This document shows positions 57,701 through 64,000 of a stretch of 64,000 nucleotides of DNA, one piece after another (within the stretch, counting starts at the first letter, position 1; each line of letters opens with the position of its first letter). This DNA comes from Bolinopsis microptera. Taxonomy: Eukaryota > Ctenophora > Tentaculata > Lobata > Bolinopsidae. The stretch is from the NCBI RefSeq assembly GCF_026151205.1, contig NC_087077.1:1304001-1368000 (forward strand), written 5' to 3'. A model generated the notes under the pieces. That model saw only the letters and a program-made list of their open reading frames with translations, did no database searches and had not been told where the DNA came from. Position numbers and translations under genes: made by a program.

Positions 57701-59541
57701 GTTCAGAGCAACTTCTTGCTCCTGAACAACAAAAGCTTCGTCAAGTGACGGTTTCAGCATTTCCATAAGCTCCTGATCGTCGAAATCATAAATGATATGC
57801 TCCAAAATGTCTCGATCTGACACAAAACCGAGGGCACGGAAGATGATCATGATAGGGATCTCCTGTTTGACATACGGGAGAGTAGCCACTATTCTCTGTC
57901 CAATACCAGTCTTACGACTGCTCTGTCCACCCCTGGCCAACATGGAAACCCACATGGTACTCACTGGCCGGGAAGAGTTCTCAATCATGGACCTAATCTC
58001 AGCAACATACGCATACTTAGAATCCTTCTTCTGGAAAATGAACACAGTGTTTGTTGTCATCTTCTCCTGAGCGATCAGTACTTTCTCTGATCCATTGATT
58101 ACGAAATAACCGCCCGGATCTAGCGGACACTCGTTAACCTCGTTAAGATCACGATCTGATAGTTTGTTGAGGAGACAGCAGACTGATCGTAACATGACCG
58201 GGAGACGACCGATAAATGTTCGCTCGTGCATGTACTCCTCAGGTTCGCAGTCTTCTTTTTCTACTCGCTTTACTATGTCTGAGGAAAAAGGTATTGATTA
58301 GTGAACCGTGTTGAACAGAAAAGTTAAACAGTCATTTTTATCATATAATGGGTGAAATCAAGCGACGCATGAAGAGATTTGCATGCAAATCAACGCAATG
58401 AAATCAAAAAATGTAGCAAGGACTACTATCAAGGAACAGAAACTGACAATCTGTTGCTAGCGAATTCCCTACATTTTCTATAGCAAACAATACTATGTGA
58501 TAAACTAAAATAGTAAACCACAACTCTCAGTTGCATTACGTGTTCAGATTGATTTAGCTATAAAAATATTCATGGATTAAAATTATGTTTTTTCAAACAT
58601 ACTAACCAGCGAACAGCATAGAAGAATAAGTAAGATTGCGAAGTCTAGCCTCGTTAGGCATTAGAGGAGACCCGGAGCCGTCCTTCTCGTAATGAGTGGG
58701 TTTCTGGAGGTAGATCTGCTCAAACTTGATAAAGTATCTAGTGGGAATGTCCTCTTCTGTTGAGGTGTACTGTTGCTCAGCTACTAGCTCTATTGGAGGA
58801 GACTTCTCTACTATGGACTGCACTTTTTTCTGAGGAAATGGGCGTCTTGATTAACCTATTGAAGATTGATAGATCTGTCAAAAAATGGAGGGGACACGTC
58901 GCAAGTAATTAAACGAAGATAATTATTTCATCATAAAAGCCGAAATAGTTGCATATTGACATTGTGTTGACAGATCAAAGGAAACAAATCAAAGGAAACA
59001 AATCGACCTACACTTATATAATTTATGATACTAACTTAAATAATAACTTAATCTCACCAGGATGAACTGATCGAAAGACTCGAGCTGCTGAATGACAAGA
59101 CCCTTCTCAGCGAAGTAAGAGGATATGATGTGCCAGCAGGCCTCCTGCCACATCTCTGTAACCTCGTTACCGTCGTCATCTTGGTCCTGGATGGATGCTG
59201 TGAAACTTGAGATTATTGTACCAATTCATTTAATTTAAAGATCGTATCAAGCATAATATCTTTTCAACAATGTCCAATGTTTATAAAAGAACCGATGGAC
59301 TATAACCGAAGGATCTTGACTATGATGTAGGCGAATGATAAAAATTTAAATATGTAGCAAGGACTACTATCAAGAAACAGAAACTGACAATCTGTTGCTA
59401 GCGAATTCCCTGCATTTTCTATAGCAAACAATACTATGTGATAAACCAAATTAGTAAACCACAACTCTCAGTTGCATTAAGCGTTCAATTAATTTTATGG
59501 ATATTGATTTTTACCTGATAGTATTGCTCGTAATCGTCCAT
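54768..59541 (-). CDS. POLR2B: RNA polymerase II second-largest subunit, exons 1-10 (C-terminus missing)
   Basis: RPB2, catalytic-core subunit of RNA polymerase II. Exons: 59541-59515, 59186-59058, 58829-58607, 58278-56825, 56667-56505, 56260-56075, 55910-55787, 55625-55500, 55193-55052 and 54877-54768. All introns are GT-AG and phases are consistent, giving ~894 codons without a stop. Hallmarks: [20 protein letters not shown] (lobe/protrusion), [36 protein letters not shown] (fork) and GYNQEDSV near the active site, then [11 protein letters not shown]. The last ~280 residues (hybrid-binding, wall and clamp regions, including GDKFASRHGQKG) should follow in further exons, but the next DNA is a LINE, then repeats and the BTB locus. 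So the gene is truncated, rearranged or misassembled here. Introns 1, 3, 5, 8 and 10 each hold an H/ACA-like RNA. Confidence 0.93.
54933..54970. repeat. 17-bp direct repeat in RPB2 intron 9
   Basis: About 2.2 copies of AATTGGAGGGTGCGTGC, next to exon 10. Confidence 0.85.
55292..55418 (-). ncRNA. H/ACA box snoRNA candidate, copy B (RPB2 intron 8)
   Basis: 127 nt, sense to RPB2. H box AGATTA still fits ANANNA although the surrounding bases differ from the other copies. The ACA box is at 55295-55297, followed by TAC. Pocket strands UUCGC and GAUAGUAG are conserved. One lower-stem pair (C with A) is mismatched, so this copy may fold less well. It starts 81 nt from the 5' splice site of intron 8. 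Confidence 0.7.
55420..55490. repeat. ACATGTGTT-type microsatellite in RPB2 intron 8
   Basis: About seven imperfect 9-bp units (ACATGTGTT and variants) between snoRNA-like copy B and exon 8. Confidence 0.8.
56333..56460 (-). ncRNA. H/ACA box snoRNA candidate, copy C (RPB2 intron 5)
   Basis: 128 nt, sense to RPB2. H box ATAGTA. The ACA box is at 56336-56338 followed by TTG; the base before ACA is A instead of U and would extend the lower stem by one pair. Guide strands are unchanged. It lies 44 nt from the 5' splice site and ~75 nt from the 3' splice site. Confidence 0.72.
58409..58536 (-). ncRNA. H/ACA box snoRNA candidate, copy D (RPB2 intron 3), reference copy
   Basis: Sense order: 5' hairpin, H box AGAAAA, 3' hairpin, ACA (58412-58414) with 3-nt tail. 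The 5' hairpin has an upper helix UGUGGU with AUCACA, a UU/UU internal loop and ACUA with UAGU; its base lies 16 nt before the H box. The 3' hairpin has a lower stem GUAGGGA with UCCUUGC (7 pairs, two G-U wobbles possible only on this strand) and an upper helix AACAGA with UCUGUU. The pocket strands are UUCGC (58460-58464) and GAUAGUAG (58423-58430). The upper pocket edge is 16 nt from ACA, as the 14-16 nt rule demands. The pocket is complementary to 5'-CUACUAUC, UA, GCGAA-3', a conserved eukaryotic large-subunit rRNA segment (recalled, not searched). Confidence 0.78.
59350..59477 (-). ncRNA. H/ACA box snoRNA candidate, copy E (RPB2 intron 1)
   Basis: 128 nt, sense to RPB2. H box AGAAAA; ACA box at 59353-59355, tail TAT. 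A U-G pair of copy D's lower stem is C-G here, keeping the stem. In the 5' hairpin ACUA pairs with UGGU, retaining a U-G wobble valid only on this strand. Guide strands are unchanged. It begins 38 nt from the 5' splice site of intron 1. Confidence 0.74.
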
Positions 59542-60114
59542 TATATCTTCAGTTGTGCGTTGGAAAATGGACAATAATTATTGTCTACATCTTGCTAGAG
59601 AGTAAACAGATTAATTAAATGTTATTTTAAATTGCGAGTCATACAATTTGAAGGAGATTAACTGTGGCCAATTTCACTGTCACTCACAAAGCACGCATAA
59701 AATTTCAAAAGTTTTATCGATAATACAAGGTCAGAATTGAGAAAGGTAACACCCCGTTAACAATTAAAGCGTTAACAATCGTAACAGCACATTTTGTATT
59801 CAATAAAATCAATATTCAACATTTTAATTACAAATATTTGTAATCGCTATCAAAACAAAATCAAGTAAATTTCAAGAAAATCAAATTATTCAACTATTTA
59901 CAACGAAACAAAATACAAAAAAGATAGCATCGCATGCAATGCATACTGAACAGCACTGAGAATATTGACATATCTGTCTCTATTCTAAAAGTATAATATA
60001 TTTCAATCGTCCATAATATAGCAGAAAACATTCCAGGTACTGGGCCGTGACCTCATCATACTACCCAAATAAACCATAGTTATTATTAACTGTTCTGGTT
60101 AGTTTCACTCATTA
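59542..60114. other. Intergenic region between Beclin-1 stop and RPB2 start
   Basis: About 570 bp, AT-rich; it should contain the Beclin-1 3' UTR and the RPB2 promoter. No TATA or initiator could be assigned with confidence. Confidence 0.45.
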
Positions 60115-62107
60115 CTACTTCGCAGGTTTGCTGTGAGCAACTACAGTCAGTGCCCACTTTAGGTTTATCAGCATAAACTTCAACGCTTTGGTCCACTGTT
60201 CTTCACTGTTGAAATGTAACTTGATGCTGTAGAACCCTTTCTGGTCGCCTATTTTAGATTTGTCGATCTTGTAGGGAAGTTGAAGGAACCTTTTTTCTCA
60301 ATAGAATCTAGAAATTGCTTGAGACAGTCTAAGAAGGCCACCATGCCTTGGTCGAACTTGGCATCCCAGAATAATCTTAGACCACCGTTGGTGAAGAGAG
60401 GCAACTTAGTTTCACCTTCCAGGTAACTCTGACTGCCAAACGGAACAATCTGTAAAACAAAACATTGATAAATTGAACAAAATAGCTTAGCTATAACACG
60501 TCTTGATATAAAATATTGCCTAAAAAACATCGTGCAACTGGATACCGAAGAAATATAATTCGTCACAGGACATTATGAAACGACTTGTATCACGCACGTA
60601 GAAATGCTTGACGACATGTGAGTTTTAAGTTTTATTGCGGTAAATCAATTGTGTAGACAAAATCATCATTTCGTTAGCAAACCTTATATCTTTGGAAGAC
60701 GAAGCTGTTAGCATTAGCAAGTGAGTAAAGAAGCAGAGCAGTCTGACCCCACGCCGCGTTCACCTCATCCCACTCCACATTAAAAGTTGGCAATCTGCCC
60801 AATCTGAACCCGTTGATCGTCCCAAAGTGCCCCTCGTGCCAGATGTGGAACACTGTGTTAAACACGTTTGTTTTCTTCAGTTTCTCCAGCTCGTTGTGGG
60901 AGTACTTCAGTTCGTCATCCAAACACTTTTGCTGTAAGTTCACCTGGTGGAGACGATTTTGGTGATTATTTTTGAATGAAATGTTAAGTCATGTCAATCA
61001 CATCCTTTCTTATTCTATATACCCTGTATTTTAAAACATTCTAATAAAGTTATATAAAACCTGTCCCCACCTCAGATAGTCGGTGCTATATACCCTGTAT
61101 TTTAAAACACTCTAATAAAGTTATATAAAACTAGTCCCCACCTCAGATAGCCGTTGCTCATACTGGTTAATCTCCCTGTGGAGCTGCTCCTCCTCCTTCT
61201 CCAGCTCCTTCTCACTGAGCTGCAGTGCTGCCAGTTCTGCAGCTACACTCCCCCTCTCCTCTGATACATCCTCCAGCTCCTTCAACAGTGCTTCTTCTTC
61301 AGCACGCAGGTTCTCGATATCGTCATCCAGTTGGGACGTGATAGCGGAGTCTTGTTGCTGGAGTTGGGCTAGAACTTTGCGGTAGTCAGCACAGTCCTGA
61401 GTAGCGCATCATTATTGTGGTTGGTTCGTGTATTTTGGTATTAAATGTATGTAATTTTACTGGAATGATATTCTAACTCTCACGATATGAAAGCTAAGAG
61501 AAAAACATTTGAGGTAATTTCCGTACCTGTCTCAAAGTTCGGAGCTGTGAATCTAGCTGGAGGAAGAGGACGTTGGTACATTCTTCACACAGCGGGTGGT
61601 CTATCTCAGAGTTCTCGGACAGAATATCAAACAGCTGCATTGCTACTCGTAGCTTGTAGCTGAACGCTTCCGTCTTCGCTGCTTCTGGCTTGGCAAGGAC
61701 ACAGAAATCATCTTTACTTGTGTTGTCTATGATAATCTTTCTGTCAGCACCATCGTTGGAGTGAACGTCAATTGGTGGGTTGGCGAGGTAGTCTGGGGTG
61801 GGTTGGGTGGAACTCCTTCCATCAGTTAGATGGGCTGAGGGAACAAGGAGTCAGGACTACCGCAACAATAATGGGAAACGAAATACTATTGGAATACATT
61901 GTTTTGTCGATTTGACTGGCTGGATCAAAAGTAGTTTTACTGGTTGTGCGCATCAATTCAAAGATAGTGAAAATATGAAAACACACCGAAGTTTTTGAGG
62001 GATACATTCTGGAGGGATGTGGCAAGTTTGAGGGGTCTAGCGCAACGTTGGCAACAGAAGCTTACTGGAGTGGAAGTGGGACTTCCAACGCTGCTTCCGG
62101 AACTCAT
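60115..62107 (-). CDS. BECN1: Beclin-1, five exons (~426 aa, one-base frameshift in last exon)
   Basis: Autophagy regulator, core of the class III PI3-kinase (VPS34) complexes. Exons: 62107-61987, 61834-61527, 61396-61142, 60943-60683 and 60449-60115; all GT-AG, phases 1, 0, 0, 0. The N-terminus has [14 protein letters not shown], with the zinc-type CQRC at residues 19-22. The BH3-like region is residues ~100-113 ([14 protein letters not shown]), followed by HPLCEEC (120-126). Exon 3 is a Glu-rich coiled coil (~144-228). Exons 4-5 form the evolutionarily conserved domain ([44 protein letters not shown]). In exon 5 the frame breaks at an A6 run (60296-60291); the following LPYKIDKSK and [14 protein letters not shown] continue in another frame to TAG at 60117-60115. 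One extra A would restore it, so a sequencing or assembly error is likely. Confidence 0.93.
61014..61152. repeat. 71-bp tandem duplication over the Beclin-1 exon 3 donor site
   Basis: The stretch CTCTAATAAAGTTATATAAA through CCCCACCTCAGATAG is present twice with period 71 (compare 61070 and 61141). The distal copy recreates CTATCTGAG followed by GTGGGG, so intron 3 carries a second copy of its own 5' splice site. Confidence 0.85.
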
Positions 62108-62342
62108 TACATACTTTAGCCTAGATGAGGTTAGCAGTTGAGTTGACGAAAGAATGAAATTTCAAATAATTAAAAAACAATTTCTGAAAGATGAGCTTAT
62201 CAATAACATCGTAATGCTATTCGAACAAAAATAGTTCGTGGACAATTAACACGAAATAATCTGCAACTTGTATTAATTAATTAATTATCAGCATATAACT
62301 ACAAAGAGAATTTTTACAAAAAAAATAACAAACAAATATAAT

Positions 62343-63074
62343 TTAATTCTTACTGTAATCAAATACAAAGACATCCTGATCCGGACGATATTCAATCTTA
62401 ACGTAATGTTTGACAATAACAAGCAAAACAGTAGCTACAAAAAGTGACGAGGGAACTTTATCTCTCTTTAAAATTTCTGTTACTCTTCTAGTTTGATAGA
62501 GACAATATCCCAAAAACAGTTCCAGAGGATTCGAAAATCGCTCGGCACTCATGTTATTTCTTGATCTAAACCTTCCTCGGATGATAGTCCCGTTGTGATT
62601 ATCGAACTTCTTAACAGAGCAGTAAACTAAGAGGAATCCTGTACAGCTAAATACTAAGAAGAGTTTGTTGCGCTTTATAGTGCTCAGAATCTCCGAAAAG
62701 TGCAAGTCTTCTAGTATCTCTTTTATGTCCAAGTCTTTCAAAAGGAGTTGCTTAAGTTTAGCAAACCTTTCCCAGAACCAACTAAGATGAGTGTTACCTT
62801 GAATACTCTCCCAAATCCTACCAATATAGGTTTTATCTGGAAATATATCCAGTTTATCTACCTCTTGTTTCGACTTCAAGGGAATCCTCTCCTTTACATG
62901 TTCAATAATCTCATCTTTTAGGGAGAGATAATCCTGAACTTTCTCAGCGAATACTTTAGCGTAGACAATGCTAATATCAGCTGATACAGGTCGATTGTAC
63001 TGGTAGTAGTATCCTAGTGCACCTCCTGCACATGCTAGGCAGAGAGTACTCCAGTTGCTTGTAAGATAGTCCAT
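62343..63074 (-). CDS. Uncharacterised single-exon membrane protein (243 aa)
   Basis: Complete ORF from ATG 63074 to the stop at 62343. A hydrophobic N-terminal segment (STLCLACAGGALGYYY, residues ~9-25) looks like a signal anchor. Two further membrane segments are LFLVFSCTGFLLVYCSV (~140-156) and SLFVATVLLVIVKHYV (~212-227). Between segments 1 and 2 is a charged, helical region (ILEDLHFSEILSTIKRN). I do not recognise the family. It lies 236 bp upstream of the Beclin-1 start in the same orientation, as an independent gene. The length, the ATG next to the membrane anchor and intact coding favour a real gene. Confidence 0.55.
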   Translation of the reverse strand: MDYLTSNWSTLCLACAGGALGYYYQYNRPVSADISIVYAKVFAEKVQDYLSLKDEIIEHVKERIPLKSKQEVDKLDIFPDKTYIGRIWESIQGNTHLSWFWERFAKLKQLLLKDLDIKEILEDLHFSEILSTIKRNKLFLVFSCTGFLLVYCSVKKFDNHNGTIIRGRFRSRNNMSAERFSNPLELFLGYCLYQTRRVTEILKRDKVPSSLFVATVLLVIVKHYVKIEYRPDQDVFVFDYSKN

Positions 63075-63567
63075 TTAGATCCTACATCTCTGTTCCAGTG
63101 AGAGCATTAACACCTAACACAGTATCTATTCTAATATTATCAAAATTCAGAGCAATGCAAAACTGCCAATTCAATTGTTTTACCGTTAAGTGGGGATCTA
63201 ATTCACTAAAAAGTAACAACATGCAATATTCAGTGGTTAAACACGCAAAGACAATGCACAAATATCTCAAATCTGGAATATTAACGGTATGTAATGTACA
63301 ATTTATGTAAAATATAAGTACACCGTAAACTTTAAAATTATTGTTGACATAAATGCATGCAAAATTATTAATTAGTAACTATGAACAATTTGTAATATTA
63401 CGAAAACCTCTAGTCTAATGTAATAAATGTTTGACACATTCTCATAAATTTAGTGTAAAAATAATCTCGAGCTTTTAATTTATGAGAATCTATCAGAGTA
63501 AATGATAGTGAGACAAGCCACGAAATTGGTTCCAGGGTTGGTTCGGTTATCCTTGGTCTGGATTCTG
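63075..63567. other. Intergenic, no gene seen
   Basis: AT-rich. It probably holds the promoter of the 243-aa gene and the 3' flank of the edge ORF. Confidence 0.4.
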
Positions 63568-63993
63568 TCATGGACCTTTAGCTTGGATAGGGGACGTCTT
63601 ATAAATGTACCTAATCTGGTACAAGAGGATTTTCTTGGCCATGCAAATGTCTTCTGGTTCAGAAGTATAACTCTGAAGTACTTTTCCATGTTTTACGAAG
63701 TCAACGTTGCTTGCGAGGTATAAGTTCTGAAGGGACGTAGCAGATAAAAAGTCAGCAGGTTTAGAGTTCTCTGTTGATAGAAACGAGTCGGGCTGGTGTA
63801 CTTTGTGTTCAGCAACTCCAGATTTTAACAAGATGCCGTCATCTTTTACATCAGCTGGGACTCTAAAAACATTTGATTCAAATGTTTTTAGATGTGGATT
63901 AGGACCGGGCTCAACATCTCCTTTCACATTTAGATCATCTCCTTGATTACCACGATGGTCTTCAGATATGTCTCTTATTAATGCCTCTACCAA
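63568..63993 (-). CDS. Partial ORF at the right edge (141 codons), unknown
   Basis: Minus-strand frame open from the window edge to the stop at 63568. The composition is protein-like (VEPGPNPHLKTFESNVFRVP, DSFLSTENSKPADFLSAT) but no domain is recognised. The apparent ATG 63993 is only seven bases from the end, so the gene probably continues beyond the window. A second frame at 63689-63480 (TFAWPRKSSCTRLGTFIRRP) overlaps its end and is probably a shadow. Low confidence. Confidence 0.35.
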   Translation of the reverse strand: MVEALIRDISEDHRGNQGDDLNVKGDVEPGPNPHLKTFESNVFRVPADVKDDGILLKSGVAEHKVHQPDSFLSTENSKPADFLSATSLQNLYLASNVDFVKHGKVLQSYTSEPEDICMAKKILLYQIRYIYKTSPIQAKGP

Positions 63994-64000
63994 AGTATTC

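Noticed and set aside
58409-58536. Hammerhead ribozyme or MITE interpretation of the RPB2 intronic repeat
   Set aside because: No CUGANGA...GAAA core; terminal inverted repeats are weak and there are no target duplications, whereas ANANNA and ACA boxes, orientation and stem covariation all fit H/ACA RNA.
1-64000. CRISPR arrays, bacterial operons, rRNA or tRNA genes
   Set aside because: Direct repeats here are contiguous minisatellites without unique spacers; genes are intron-containing; no convincing tRNA cloverleaf or rRNA segment was seen.

Overview
The window is animal nuclear DNA: AT-rich, full of transposable elements and satellites, with small multi-exon genes whose introns follow GT-AG. 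Animal origin rests on Beclin-1, RNA polymerase II subunit RPB2, EXO1, an SVOP-like MFS transporter, a polypeptide GalNAc-transferase fragment and TGEKPY-linked C2H2 zinc fingers. I cannot name the species. The mix of an R2-like LINE, pogo/Tigger-like DDE remnants and a Crypton-like recombinase suits an invertebrate.

Layout. 1-2.5 kb: decayed R2-like LINE. 2.56-7.73 kb: tandem duplication carrying two C2H2 zinc-finger genes. 8.0-8.45 kb: cluster of TTATAAGCG/CGATTATAA palindromes. 8.6-9.4 kb: broken GalNAc-transferase fragment. 10.6-11.5 kb: reverse-oriented satellite unit. 13.2-13.8 kb: 12-bp minisatellite. 13.9-15.6 kb: five-exon coiled-coil gene. 16.2-26.7 kb: nested satellites and segmental duplications, including a ~1.07 kb tandem array and a Crypton-like insertion. 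26.8-28.5 kb: three-exon MFS transporter. 29-42.9 kb: gene-poor repeats, with inverted GGTCGG arrays around a decayed LINE. 42.9-44.2 kb: EXO1 5' exons. 44.7-46.5 kb: four-exon mitochondrial L28-like gene. 47.7-49.6 kb: BTB/BACK gene, with a partial copy at 50.1-50.5 kb. 51.3-54.5 kb: young LINE with RNase H. 54.8-59.5 kb: RPB2, ten exons found, 3' end missing. 60.1-62.1 kb: complete Beclin-1. 62.3-63.1 kb: unrecognised membrane protein. 63.6 kb to the edge: partial ORF. All gene models from EXO1 to the right edge lie on the minus strand.

The main discovery candidate is in RPB2. Five of its introns hold near-identical ~128-nt sequences, all in the sense orientation, with the architecture of an H/ACA box snoRNA: two hairpins, an ANANNA hinge, a 3' ACA box, compensatory changes in a stem, and a 3' pocket complementary (8 + 5 nt around an unpaired UA) to a conserved large-subunit rRNA segment. 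One RNA polymerase II subunit gene would thus host a multi-copy pseudouridylation guide. A fresh LINE insertion with a 14-bp target-site duplication begins at the 3' end of one copy.

Gene models were built by hand from splice signals and checked by reading-frame phase. Family names rest on recognised motifs, not on database searches.
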